Assembly (NCBI GenBank): GCA_025353105.1
Contig: JANXRG010000112.1
Coordinates: 62,001 to 126,000 of the forward strand
Direction: 5' to 3'
DNA: 64,000 nt
Source: Verrucomicrobiota bacterium
GTDB taxonomy: Bacteria > Verrucomicrobiota > Verrucomicrobiia > Chthoniobacterales > SZAS-18
This document shows positions 1 through 8,694 of this stretch, in pieces. The notes under the pieces were generated by a model. That model had not been told where the DNA came from, searched no databases, and saw only the letters and a program-made list of their open reading frames with translations. How positions within the stretch are numbered: position 1 is the stretch's first letter; every line of letters starts with the position of its first letter. The position numbers were made by a program, and so were the translations under genes.

Positions 1-243
1 TCCTTCGATTCGCGCCGCCCGGACGAGAGTCGCCTCGCCCCCGCCGTCCCGGGCCTGCTGCGCGAGCCACTGGAAACGCTCAAAATGCACCGGCAGGTCG
101 GGCAGGACGTGGGCGGACGTTTTGAGCGAAAGCGCGCCAATTTTCTTGAGCTTCCGCCAGAGGGCCACCCGCAGAGCGGTCTTCTTCGAGGGCAGGGCGT
201 AAAGCAAAATCAACCAGCCGTCTGAAGGTTTTGATGTTGACAT
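1..243 (-). CDS. Chromate resistance protein ChrB, N-terminal domain (partial, runs off left edge)
   Basis: The minus strand reads open from ATG at 243 (or ATG at 246) to the window edge, 81 codons. It begins MSTSKPSDGWLILLYALPSK and continues with an Arg/Lys-rich helix and a HFERFQWLAQQ segment. This is the pattern of the ChrB N-terminal domain, which in chromate operons senses chromate and represses transcription. In many genomes the ChrB N- and C-terminal domains are one protein. Here the C-terminal domain is a separate gene on the opposite strand (972-1433), so the pair looks split. The 3' end is outside the window, so whether this is a free-standing N-domain protein cannot be settled. 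Confidence 0.72.
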   Translation of the reverse strand, partial: MSTSKPSDGWLILLYALPSKKTALRVALWRKLKKIGALSLKTSAHVLPDLPVHFERFQWLAQQARDGGGEATLVRAARIEG

Positions 244-316
244 CATAACATGCGAGTAATAGTTATTGCACAACGACGAGGCGTGCGCCACTCAAGAACC
301 CCTGAAAATCTTGTCG

Positions 317-961
317 ATGAAAAAAACCTTCGCGGTGCTTTGCGCCGTCGTGCTCCCGGTGAGCCACGCGCCAGCGGAGTCAGACAACTTTGATCGTGCG
401 CCGCTGGGTCAGACCCCAGCGGGCTGGAAGCCCGCGGTCACGGGCTCCGGTGAATCGAGATGGACGGTTGAACGCGACGCGACCGCGCCCAGTCCGCCCG
501 CAGTTTTAAAGCAATCGGGAGTCGGCACCTATCCGGTTTGCCTCAAGGATGGAACCAATCTCCGCGATGGGTTCGTGGAGGTGAAATTTCGTTCTGTTTC
601 CGGACGCGGGGACCTGACGGCGGGCGTCATCGGGCGCACGCGGGACGCGAACAACTATGACATTTGCCGGGCGAATGCGCTGGGGGACAACGTGGTTCTC
701 TACAAGACCATGAATGGCCGGCGGACGGAGCTCGATATTGTCGGCCGCGCGGGAGGTTACGGCCTCAAGGCCAAGGTCGAGCAAGGACGATGGCACACGC
801 TTCGGGTCGAGTTTGCGGGCAATCGCTTCAAGGTCATCTTCGAGGGGAAGGCCCTTTACGAAGTCGACGACGGGACGTTTCCCGCTGGCGGCATGGTGGG
901 CCTTTGGACGAAGAGCGACAGCGTGATGCTCTTCGATGATTTCAAGTGGGGAACCAGGTAG
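317..961 (+). CDS. Exported DUF1080-like (LamG/concanavalin-fold) protein
   Basis: 214 aa if started at ATG 317, which places a clean signal peptide (MKKTFAVLCAVVLPVSHAPA) at the N-terminus; an upstream ATG at 266 would bury it. The mature part is a beta-rich, Trp/Phe/Gly-patterned domain of the kind annotated as DUF1080 or 3-keto-disaccharide hydrolase: GQTPAGWKP near the start, the core motif GRWHTLRVEF, and FDDFKWG at the end. No catalytic residues can be assigned. A clear paralogue lies at 12974-13594 and shares motif order and length. The gene ends 10 bp before the ChrB C-domain gene, so the two are probably co-transcribed, though a functional link to chromate is not evident. Confidence 0.75.
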   Translation: MKKTFAVLCAVVLPVSHAPAESDNFDRAPLGQTPAGWKPAVTGSGESRWTVERDATAPSPPAVLKQSGVGTYPVCLKDGTNLRDGFVEVKFRSVSGRGDLTAGVIGRTRDANNYDICRANALGDNVVLYKTMNGRRTELDIVGRAGGYGLKAKVEQGRWHTLRVEFAGNRFKVIFEGKALYEVDDGTFPAGGMVGLWTKSDSVMLFDDFKWGTR

Positions 962-971
962 ATTAACAACC

Positions 972-1433
972 ATGAAGTGGATCACACGTGAACGTCCGAA
1001 GGTCGACCGCATGGCCTGCCCGTGGCTGATTGCCCGGTTCGTCGACAAGGAGCCGCAGTTCATTTTCGTCCCGGCGGACGATGTGAGAGCGCGGGCGATT
1101 GAGTTGGATGCCGTGCCGTACGACGTCGATGGCGTTGAGCTGACGCACGACGGACCGCGCTGCAGTTTCGACGCGATTCTGAAGAAATATGCGTTGAATG
1201 ATCCTGCGCTGGGCGCGCTGGCCGTGATTGTGCGTGGAGCGGACACCAACCGCCTCGACCTTGCGCCGCAGTGCGGGGGCTTGCTGGCCATTTCCCTTGG
1301 ACTTTCGAGGTGCTTCAACGACGACCACGAGCAGCTCAAGCACGGTTTCGTCATCTACGACGCGCTCTACGCCTGGCTCCGCGGAGAGCGTGGCGAGAAG
1401 CACGGACGGAGCCCGTCGCGCCTGCCTCCGTGA
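972..1433 (+). CDS. Chromate resistance protein ChrB, C-terminal domain
   Basis: 153 aa from ATG 972, which starts directly with the family's MKWITRERPKVDR sequence and the conserved MACPWLIARFVD block containing the Cys-Pro-Trp motif. Further family blocks are CSFDAILKKY, IVRGADTNRLDLAPQ and the ending YDALYAWLRG. This domain is found alone or as the C-terminal half of ChrB in chromate-resistance loci. It lies between an exported DUF1080-like gene and an MFS transporter; the MFS frame has possible GTG starts overlapping this stop codon, suggesting translational coupling. Its biochemical activity is not known to me. Confidence 0.85.
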   Translation: MKWITRERPKVDRMACPWLIARFVDKEPQFIFVPADDVRARAIELDAVPYDVDGVELTHDGPRCSFDAILKKYALNDPALGALAVIVRGADTNRLDLAPQCGGLLAISLGLSRCFNDDHEQLKHGFVIYDALYAWLRGERGEKHGRSPSRLPP

Positions 1434-1462
1434 ACGTGCCGCCGGGCAACCAGGACGAAGGA

Positions 1463-2692
1463 ATGAGCGGGTCCATCGACGGGCGCGGGCGCCGGTGGGC
1501 GGGATTTTTTGGTCTGCAACGCAATCTTGTTCTTCTGCTCGTTGCCATCGTGCTGATCGGGAGCGGCGAGGAATTGTGGGTGCGCTTCGTGCCGAAGTAT
1601 TTGGAGAGCCTGGGCGCCGGCGTGCTGCTCATCGGCCTTTACGACGGATTGAAAACGCTGCTCGGCGCGGTCTATGCCTATCCGGGCGGCGTGCTCGTGG
1701 ATCGTTGGGGCCACCGGCGGGCATTGATGGCGTTCAATGCCCTTTCGATTGCCGGTTACGCGCTCGTGGCCCTCGTCCCGCATCCGGCGACGGTTATCAT
1801 CGGGATGTTTCTGTATCTGGCGTGGAGTTGTTTGTCGCTGCCGGCGACGTTCTCGCTGATCGGCGCCAGTCTTGGAGCGGACCAACACGCCATGGGCATC
1901 GGGGTCCAGTCGGCGATCAAGCGCCTGCCCATCATCATCGGCCCGATCATCGGTGGACTGCTGATTAATCGTTTTGGCGTGGTGAGCGGCGTTCGCCTGG
2001 CGTTGCTGGTGTCCATCGTGGCCGGCTTTGCCGCGTTTTTCGCCCAAAATCGAATCAAGGACTCTGCCCCGCTCGCGCCTTCGTCGCCGACGGTGGGTTT
2101 TCGGGGGGCGGTGCGACTGTTTCATCCGGCGCTGCGCCGCTTACTCCTGAGCGATATCTTAATCCGCTTTTGCGAGCGGCTCCCGTTCGCGTGGGTCATC
2201 ATTTACGCAATGGACAACCTCGGCGTCAGTGCCGCGCAAGCCGGAATGCTGACCGCGGTCGAAATGATCTTCAGCATCGCCTGCCTGTTGCCAGCGGCGC
2301 ATCTGGCCGATCGCTACGGCCGGGAGCCGTTTGTCCTCGGCACCTTTGTTTTCTTCACGCTGTTTCCACTGACTCTCTGGGCCGCGGGCGGCCTGGCGAT
2401 GTTGACGGTCGCATTCGCGGTGCGCGGGTTGAAGGAATTCGGCGAGCCGGCGCGCAAGGCGCTGATCATCGGTTTTTGCCCCGCTGAATCCCGCGGTGAA
2501 CTGGTCGGCGCCTATTACTTGATCCGGGATTTGATCGTCACCGTCGGTTCGGTGGCGGGTGCGCTGCTTTGGAAGATCGGCGGGCCGTCGGCCAATTTCC
2601 TCACCGCTGCGGCCATCGGCACAGTCGCGACGCTCTTTTTTGCCGCGACACTCCGGCAGAAACATCCGCCGCTGGCCGCCATCGTTTGGTGA
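1463..2692 (+). CDS. MFS transporter, probably chromate/metal-stress efflux
   Basis: 409 aa from ATG 1463, preceded by an AAGGA-type ribosome site; GTG codons at 1430 and 1436 in the same frame overlap or abut the ChrB stop and are alternatives. The protein is about twelve hydrophobic segments. The loop signature VDRWGHRR after the second segment and ADRYGREP at the equivalent site in the second half are MFS inter-helix motifs. MFS carriers are commonly encoded beside ChrB C-domain genes, so efflux related to chromate stress is a context inference; the substrate is not readable from sequence. Confidence 0.82.
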   Translation: MSGSIDGRGRRWAGFFGLQRNLVLLLVAIVLIGSGEELWVRFVPKYLESLGAGVLLIGLYDGLKTLLGAVYAYPGGVLVDRWGHRRALMAFNALSIAGYALVALVPHPATVIIGMFLYLAWSCLSLPATFSLIGASLGADQHAMGIGVQSAIKRLPIIIGPIIGGLLINRFGVVSGVRLALLVSIVAGFAAFFAQNRIKDSAPLAPSSPTVGFRGAVRLFHPALRRLLLSDILIRFCERLPFAWVIIYAMDNLGVSAAQAGMLTAVEMIFSIACLLPAAHLADRYGREPFVLGTFVFFTLFPLTLWAAGGLAMLTVAFAVRGLKEFGEPARKALIIGFCPAESRGELVGAYYLIRDLIVTVGSVAGALLWKIGGPSANFLTAAAIGTVATLFFAATLRQKHPPLAAIVW

Positions 2693-2720
2693 GTGCCTTC
2701 GCGTGGGTCGGTCCGGCCTT

Positions 2721-2746
2721 CCTTGGCCGGGATTCCCGGGCCAAGG
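2721..2746. other. GC-rich hairpin downstream of the MFS gene
   Basis: CCTTGGCC at 2721-2728 and GGCCAAGG at 2739-2746 form a perfect 8-bp stem with a 10-nt loop, extendable outward with one mismatch. It lies 28 bp after the MFS stop. There is no T-run, so it is not a typical intrinsic terminator; it could still reduce read-through or be a small repeat. Confidence 0.4.
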
Positions 2747-2883
2747 GAGGGCAAACAATCGCCAAGATGCGGGGAGCGCCGGACCGAAAACCGCACGAGA
2801 CTCAGAGGGAAATGAAAACGCAATATGGTCAGTACGCGGGAGCCGAACGGCTGAACGCCGGATCCGAGCCCAGTGACCAAACC

Positions 2884-3531
2884 ATGGCCATGAGGACGCA
2901 ATTCCGCGACCGCAGCGAGGCTGGCCAGCTTCTCGCGGAGAAACTGGTCGCCTACGCGAATCGGCGCGACGTGATCGTGCTGGCGCTGCCGCGCGGCGGG
3001 GTGCCCGTGGCGGCGGAAGTGGCGCGCCGATTGGACGCTCCGCTGGATCTTGTGGTGGTGCGCAAGCTCGGGCTGCCGGGCGAGAAGGAGCTGGCCATGG
3101 GGGCGATCGCCACCGGCGGAGTGCGCGTTTTGAATCGCGAGGTCGTGGATTCACTGCGCGTCCCGGACAAGGTCATCGATACCGTCACCGCGCAGGAGCA
3201 GCGCGAGCTGGAGCGGCGCGAGCGGACCTATCGCGACGACCGTCCACCGCCCGTGGTGAAGAATAGAACCGTCATTCTCGTCGACGACGGAATCGCCACC
3301 GGTTCCACGATGTTTGCCGCCATCGCCGCGGTGCGAAATCGGGGCGCAGGCTGCATCGTGGTCGCCACGCCGACGATTTCGCGGGGCACGTACGAAGAAA
3401 TGCGCGAGGTCGCCGACGAGGTCGTGGCCGTCATCGTGCCCGACGCATTCAACGGCGTTGGCCAATGGTATGCGGATTTTTCGCAGACGACGGACGACGA
3501 GGTGCGCCGGCTCCTGGGGTCGGTGGATTAG
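2884..3531 (+). CDS. Phosphoribosyltransferase family protein
   Basis: 215 aa from ATG 2884 (MAMRTQFRDRSEAGQLLA). The type I PRTase PRPP-binding loop is clear: VILVDDGIATGSTM, and the N-terminal block LALPRGGVPVAAEVA with DLVVVRKLGLPG is typical of the ComF-like/YhfE-like PRTases often found near erythromycin-esterase-like or dienelactone hydrolase genes. The substrate base is unknown. It lies 191 bp downstream of the MFS gene, with the hairpin between them, so it may be a separate transcription unit. The open frame extends far upstream but that part lacks similarity and overlaps the MFS gene. Confidence 0.82.
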   Translation: MAMRTQFRDRSEAGQLLAEKLVAYANRRDVIVLALPRGGVPVAAEVARRLDAPLDLVVVRKLGLPGEKELAMGAIATGGVRVLNREVVDSLRVPDKVIDTVTAQEQRELERRERTYRDDRPPPVVKNRTVILVDDGIATGSTMFAAIAAVRNRGAGCIVVATPTISRGTYEEMREVADEVVAVIVPDAFNGVGQWYADFSQTTDDEVRRLLGSVD

Positions 3532-3780
3532 CCGGTATCTCAGGGACGCGCCGCTCTGCGATCACCGGACAATTCACTCGACAAGATTTCCCGGATGCAA
3601 GGGTTCGGCTCGTTGGGCCCGATGCATCCGGCTTGAGGCTTGTCGCGAACGGCGGAGAAGATAGTCTGCCGGGGTCGATGTCTGCGGAATATTAGGTTTT
3701 GCACGGGTCGGTCGATGGCGTGCCCGGCGGCTTTGTAATCCTCTTTCACCGGTAAGAACCCCCACCGTAGAAGATTAACT

Positions 3781-6561
3781 ATGAATCGGACGTCAATTGG
3801 AAGCATCGCCCTGGCGGTCATTTTGTTTTGCCCGCCGCTACCCGCCCAGGTACCGCAATTGATTAGCTACCAAGGCCGCGTCGTGGTGGGGACCACGAAC
3901 TTCGACGGCACGGGCCAATTCAAGTTTGCCCTCGTGAACGCCGCCGGAACGACCGCGTATTGGACGAACGATGGGACGCATCTGGACGGGACCGAACCGA
4001 CTGCCGCGGTCGCGCTCACGGTGACCAAGGGTCTTTACTCAGTCTTGCTGGGAAATTCATCTCTTCCAAACATGTTGGCCGTGCCGGCGAGTGTGTTCAA
4101 CAACCCCGACGTGCGTTTGCGTGTCTGGTTTAACGACGGTTCGAGCGGTTCACAGCGGCTCGCGCCCGATCAGCGCATCGCCGCCGTGGGCTACGCGGTG
4201 ATGGCGGCGGGCGTTCCGGATGGCGCGATCACCGCGCCGAAAATAGCGGCCGGCGCGGTGGGTCAGACCCAACTCGGTGACAATGCCGTTGGCCAAGCTC
4301 AACTCGCCAACAATGCGGTGGGCAGCGCCCAGTTGGCGGACTCTTCGATCACCATGCCCAAGATCGCCCCGGGCGCCGTTGGCAATGCGCAACTCGCTCC
4401 CGGAGCGGTATCCGGTGATATTTGGTTCGCAACGAACGCCGCGGGCGCACCTTTGGCGCGTTTCTCGCAGACGGCGGTTTGGACCGGTAGTGAGATGATC
4501 GTCTGGGGCGGATTCAATGCGATCGCGTTGAACGACGGTGGGCGCTACAATCCGGCGCTGAACAACTGGACGGCGGTCAACGTGGCGGGTGCACCGGCCG
4601 GGCGTTCCCAGCACACCGCGGTCTGGACAGGGAGCGTGATGATCGTCTGGGGTGGAAATGGCAGCGCCGGCCCCTTGAACGATGGCGGACGTTACAATCC
4701 GGGCACGAACACCTGGGCGGCCACGAATCTAAGTGGCGCCCCAAGCGGGCGTCGTTCCCAAACAGCGGTGTGGACGGGCAGCGAGATGATCGTTTGGGGC
4801 GGGGGATTCGGCGGGGGAATTCAGGGTGTGACCAAGCTGAACGACGGGGCACGATACAATCCGATTTCTGACAGTTGGACGGCCACCAGCGGCAGCTTCG
4901 CGCCCACGGCGCGGTATCTCCACACTGCCGTCTGGACGGGCGCTCAAATGATTGTCTGGGGCGGGCTGGGACAGGGTTTTTTGAACGACGGCGCTCGGTA
5001 CAACCCGTTAACCAATAGCTGGAGCGCCACCAACCTCGCGGGCACGCCCTCCGCACGCAGCAGCCACACGGCGATCTGGACCGGGACACAGATGATCATC
5101 TTTGGCGGTAGCAATGCGAGCTCCCTTAACGATGGCGCGCGCTACGATCCGACCGGTGACGTCTGGATGCCGACGGCCAACGCCGCCGCGCCGCGTTACG
5201 AGCACACCGCGGTGTGGACCGGCAGCGAGATGATCATCTGGGGTGGCACGGCAAGTGACAACCCCGTCCGCTCGAACACCGGCGAGCACTACAAACCGGC
5301 GACCAACCTTTGGGCCCCGCTCACGATCACAGGCGCGCCGGTTGGGCGCGATCGCCACACCTCGGTCTGGACTGGCTCGGAGATGATTATTTGGGGAGGT
5401 GCTGGCTCAAACTTTATTCTCGGCGATGGCGCGCGTTTCCGGCTTTCGAATATTTTGCCGGCATCCATCGGGACTTCAGAGCTGGCCGTGCCTCTGCAGT
5501 TTGCCGGTGCCACGCCTTCCGGAAGCATTCTTTCCGGCACCAATGCGGCGTTGGGTGGAACGGGTGTGACGGGCGTGAGCACGGGCGGGGTCAACGGCAT
5601 CGGCGTGTCCGGCGACGGCGGACTCGGCACGGGAGTCAAGGGAGTTGGCAGCGGCTTCTCGAGTCTCGGCGTCTTTGGAATCAGTGACAGCGGGATTGGA
5701 GTCGGGGGCCAATCGACGAGCGCCTCGGGTGTGTTGGGGTCCACGACGACCGGCATCGGCGTTTTTGGCATCAGCTTCGGCAGCGGACTTGCGGCGCGGT
5801 TCGATGGAAACGTGAATGTATTCGGACAGCTCCAGGGATTCCTGGGCGGAAGCTCGGGAGTTGTCGGTGGAAACTCGGCTGGCATCGAGGGCTTTGGGGC
5901 CGGAGGAGTCACTGGCGTGATTGGTCACGGGGGGAGCCCCGGGGGCACCGGCGTCTCGGGCCTCGCAGGCATTAATGGCTACGGCATCTACGGCTCGAGC
6001 AACACCTACGCGGGCTGGTTCGCCGGCGCGGTGAATGTGACGGGAAGCCTTTTCAAAGGGGGAGGCGCCTTCCGGATTGATCATCCGCTCGAGCCCGCCA
6101 ACAAGTATCTCTACCACTCGTTCGTCGAGTCGCCCGACATGATGAACATCTACAACGGCATTATCACGCTCGACGCCAGGGGCGAAGCGGTGGTGGTGCT
6201 TCCCGAGTGGTTCGGCGCCCTCAATAAAGACTTCCGTTATCAGCTCACCTGCCTCGGTGGCTTTGCGCCTGTCTTTATCGCGGAAGAAGTCGCCGGCAAC
6301 CGCTTCAAGATCGCCGGCGGCAAGCCGGGCCTGAAGGTTTCCTGGCAGGTCACCGGCGTCCGGCAGGATGCCTGGGCGAACGCGCACCGCATTCCGGTCG
6401 AAGAAAACAAGGACGGGAAGGAACGCGGATCCTATTTGCATCCGGAACTCTTCGGCCAGCCGCCCGAGCAGAGTGTCGAATTGATGCTGCACCCCAATCT
6501 GATGCCGACGCGCAAGGAACGGCCGGCCGGCTTGCCAGCCGCGCCCAAGCCGGAGAAATAG
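3781..6561 (+). CDS. Secreted kelch-repeat protein with C-terminal intramolecular domain
   Basis: 926 aa with an N-terminal signal peptide (to about residue 22). Order: an N-terminal domain to about residue 150; a run of IAxGAVGxxQL repeats at 150-210, a tail-fibre/collagen-like spacer; seven kelch units at about 220-556, each carrying TAVWTGSEMIVWGG and LNDGARYNP, enough to close a seven-bladed propeller; a Gly/Val/Thr-rich region at 577-757 with repeated GVxGxG triplets; and a conserved C-terminal domain from about 760 (FRIDHPLEPANKYLYHSFVE) seen in large exported proteins of environmental bacteria. Likely cell-surface or secreted; ligand unknown. The downstream enolase-family gene starts only 10 bp after the stop. 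Confidence 0.85.
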   Translation: MNRTSIGSIALAVILFCPPLPAQVPQLISYQGRVVVGTTNFDGTGQFKFALVNAAGTTAYWTNDGTHLDGTEPTAAVALTVTKGLYSVLLGNSSLPNMLAVPASVFNNPDVRLRVWFNDGSSGSQRLAPDQRIAAVGYAVMAAGVPDGAITAPKIAAGAVGQTQLGDNAVGQAQLANNAVGSAQLADSSITMPKIAPGAVGNAQLAPGAVSGDIWFATNAAGAPLARFSQTAVWTGSEMIVWGGFNAIALNDGGRYNPALNNWTAVNVAGAPAGRSQHTAVWTGSVMIVWGGNGSAGPLNDGGRYNPGTNTWAATNLSGAPSGRRSQTAVWTGSEMIVWGGGFGGGIQGVTKLNDGARYNPISDSWTATSGSFAPTARYLHTAVWTGAQMIVWGGLGQGFLNDGARYNPLTNSWSATNLAGTPSARSSHTAIWTGTQMIIFGGSNASSLNDGARYDPTGDVWMPTANAAAPRYEHTAVWTGSEMIIWGGTASDNPVRSNTGEHYKPATNLWAPLTITGAPVGRDRHTSVWTGSEMIIWGGAGSNFILGDGARFRLSNILPASIGTSELAVPLQFAGATPSGSILSGTNAALGGTGVTGVSTGGVNGIGVSGDGGLGTGVKGVGSGFSSLGVFGISDSGIGVGGQSTSASGVLGSTTTGIGVFGISFGSGLAARFDGNVNVFGQLQGFLGGSSGVVGGNSAGIEGFGAGGVTGVIGHGGSPGGTGVSGLAGINGYGIYGSSNTYAGWFAGAVNVTGSLFKGGGAFRIDHPLEPANKYLYHSFVESPDMMNIYNGIITLDARGEAVVVLPEWFGALNKDFRYQLTCLGGFAPVFIAEEVAGNRFKIAGGKPGLKVSWQVTGVRQDAWANAHRIPVEENKDGKERGSYLHPELFGQPPEQSVELMLHPNLMPTRKERPAGLPAAPKPEK

Positions 6562-6571
6562 CAGTTTCACC

Positions 6572-7711
6572 ATGCCAAAAATCCAAGCTGTCGAAGTCGC
6601 GGTCGCTCGCGTGGCGCTGGATCAAGTCACGTCGTTCGCAACGCGCACGGTCACGCATCGCGACTATTGCCTGGTAAAGGTGCGATCGACGGATGGCGTC
6701 GAAGGCATCGGGTTCTGTTACGTGGGCAGCGCCGGGGGGTACATCGCGAAGGTCGCGGTCGTGGAGTTGCTGGCGCCGATGTTGATCGGCGAGGAGTCCA
6801 CCCGGACCGAGGGACTGTGGGAGGAAATGTATCGCCATGCCATCCTGCAGGGTCGCGCCGGCAGCGTGATGCGGGGCCTCAGCATCCTCGACGTGGCCAT
6901 GTGGGATTTGAACGCGCGCTCCGCCCGGCTGCCGCTGCATCAATACCTTGGTTCGTGGGCGAAGGAGACGGTTCCGGCTTACGCGAGCGGCGGATATTAT
7001 CTGGACGGCAAGACGCCCGCCCATCTCGCCAAGGAAGTGGCCGGATATGTCCGGAACGGTTTCAAAGCCGTGAAGATTAAGGTGGGCCGCTTGTCGCCGG
7101 CGCAAGAGGAAACTCGCGTGCGGGCCTGCCGCGAGGCGATCGGCCCGGAAGTCGAATTGATGCTCGACGCCAACAACGCGTGGAGTGACCTCCCGACCGC
7201 GCTGTCGTACGTCCGGCGTTTTGAGCCATACGAGCCGTATTGGATCGAGGAGCCCTTTAGTCCGGACGACATCGACAATCACGCGCGGCTGGCCCAAAAC
7301 TCAAGCATCGCGGTGGCCACGGGGGAGATTGAGGCCGGACGCTGGCGGCACAAGGAACTGTTGGAAAAAGGAGCCGCGGCAATTTTGCAGACCGATGCCG
7401 TGGTTTGTGGTGGCATCACGGAATGGCGACGCATCGCCGCGACGGCCGCGAGCTTTGGCGTCACGATGTCACCGCATTGGTTCCACGACCTGCACATTCA
7501 CCTCGTCGCGTCGGCACCCAACGCGCGCTTCGTCGAATACTTCGCCGATGACCAGGTGTTGAATTTCCGGCGATTGATCGATCGGCAGCTCGAAACCCGC
7601 GGCGGGGATCTGGTCCTGCCGATGACGCCAGGCCTCGGTTTTGCGTTCGACGCTGGTGCGGTCGCGAAATACGCGCCGACCGGCGAGCCGCCGTGGACGG
7701 TCATTCATTGA
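6572..7711 (+). CDS. Mandelate racemase/muconate lactonizing (enolase superfamily) enzyme, probable sugar-acid dehydratase
   Basis: 379 aa. The enolase-superfamily hallmarks are present: the KxK base motif in FKAVKIKVGR (about residue 170), the metal-ligand trio in LMLDANNAW, YWIEEPF and VATGEIEAG, and a His-Asp pair in SPHWFHDLHIH. The likely reaction is dehydration of an acid sugar to a 2-keto-3-deoxy acid. Context supports this: the next genes encode a DapA-family aldolase, an IlvD/Edd dehydratase and a 2-hydroxyacid dehydrogenase. The exact sugar acid cannot be read from these motifs. This is the first gene of the catabolic run; its start is 10 bp after the kelch gene. Confidence 0.87.
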   Translation: MPKIQAVEVAVARVALDQVTSFATRTVTHRDYCLVKVRSTDGVEGIGFCYVGSAGGYIAKVAVVELLAPMLIGEESTRTEGLWEEMYRHAILQGRAGSVMRGLSILDVAMWDLNARSARLPLHQYLGSWAKETVPAYASGGYYLDGKTPAHLAKEVAGYVRNGFKAVKIKVGRLSPAQEETRVRACREAIGPEVELMLDANNAWSDLPTALSYVRRFEPYEPYWIEEPFSPDDIDNHARLAQNSSIAVATGEIEAGRWRHKELLEKGAAAILQTDAVVCGGITEWRRIAATAASFGVTMSPHWFHDLHIHLVASAPNARFVEYFADDQVLNFRRLIDRQLETRGGDLVLPMTPGLGFAFDAGAVAKYAPTGEPPWTVIH

Positions 7712-7754
7712 TTCGACGGCGGACTGCGCCGCGCTAGGTTGTTCGCCCTCCGCC

Positions 7755-8690
7755 ATGGAATCCAAAAAAACCTCCCGCCTGCAGGGTGTGCTCTCGCCTG
7801 TCGTCACCCCGTTCGACCATCAGCTGCGACCAGACGCGCCGCGACTCATCCGGCATTGCCGGTGGCTGGTGAGTCAAAATGTAGGGCTCGCGGTGTTCGG
7901 GACGAATTCCGAGGCGAACTCGATGTCGGTCGCGGAGAAACGCGAACTGCTGGACGCGCTGGTCGAGGGCGGAACGCCACCCGATCGCATGATGCCCGGC
8001 ACGGGTTGTTGCGCGATTCCGGATTCCGTCGAGCTGACGAAGGCGGCGGTCCGGCTCGGCTGCAGCGGAGTGCTGATGCTGCCGCCCTTCTATTACAAGG
8101 GGGTCTCCGATGAGGGGCTATTCCGGAACTACGCGGAGATCATCGAGCGAGTCGGGGACGATCGACTGCGCATTTATCTTTATCACATTCCGCCGGTGGC
8201 AGCCGTGCCGATCACGCTCTCGTTGATCGAGCGCCTGCTGAATACTTACCCCGGCATTATCGCCGGCATCAAGGATAGCTCGGGCGATTGGAACAACACG
8301 CGCGCGATGCTCGAACAATTTCAACCGCATGGATTCGACGTTTTTGCCGGGAGCGAATCCTTTCTGCTGGCCACGCAGCGCGCCGGCGGAGCGGGGTGCA
8401 TCACGGCCACGGGCAACGTCAATCCGGGTGCCATCGCCCACCTTGGCCGCACCTGGCAGGAGCCGGATGCCGACGCGCAACAAGCCAAGCTCGATGCCAC
8501 GCGCGCGATTTTTGCCAAGTTCCCAATGATCCCCGCGCTCAAGGCGGCGATCGCGCATTATTCGTCGGATCCGGAATGGACCGTCGTGCGTCCGCCACTG
8601 GTGGAATTGACGCCGGCTCAGCGTGAGGAATTGGCGCGCAATCTCAATGCCGCGGGATTTGCGATGTCGGGCTTGCCCCGTCCTGCGTGA
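7755..8690 (+). CDS. DapA/NAL-family aldolase or lyase (2-keto-3-deoxy acid aldolase-like)
   Basis: 311 aa from ATG 7755, which gives the normal family start (RLQGVLSPVVTPFD). Class I aldolase signatures are visible: the GTNSEANSMSVAEK region, the tyrosine in YLYHIPPVA, and the Schiff-base lysine in GIKDSSGDW; FAGSESFLL follows. The neighbours are sugar-acid dehydratases rather than lysine-biosynthesis genes, so retro-aldol cleavage (or dehydratase activity) on a 2-keto-3-deoxy sugar acid is more likely than dihydrodipicolinate synthesis. It lies 43 bp after the enolase-family gene and 4 bp before the IlvD-family gene, consistent with one operon. Confidence 0.86.
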   Translation: MESKKTSRLQGVLSPVVTPFDHQLRPDAPRLIRHCRWLVSQNVGLAVFGTNSEANSMSVAEKRELLDALVEGGTPPDRMMPGTGCCAIPDSVELTKAAVRLGCSGVLMLPPFYYKGVSDEGLFRNYAEIIERVGDDRLRIYLYHIPPVAAVPITLSLIERLLNTYPGIIAGIKDSSGDWNNTRAMLEQFQPHGFDVFAGSESFLLATQRAGGAGCITATGNVNPGAIAHLGRTWQEPDADAQQAKLDATRAIFAKFPMIPALKAAIAHYSSDPEWTVVRPPLVELTPAQREELARNLNAAGFAMSGLPRPA

Positions 8691-8694
8691 TGTG

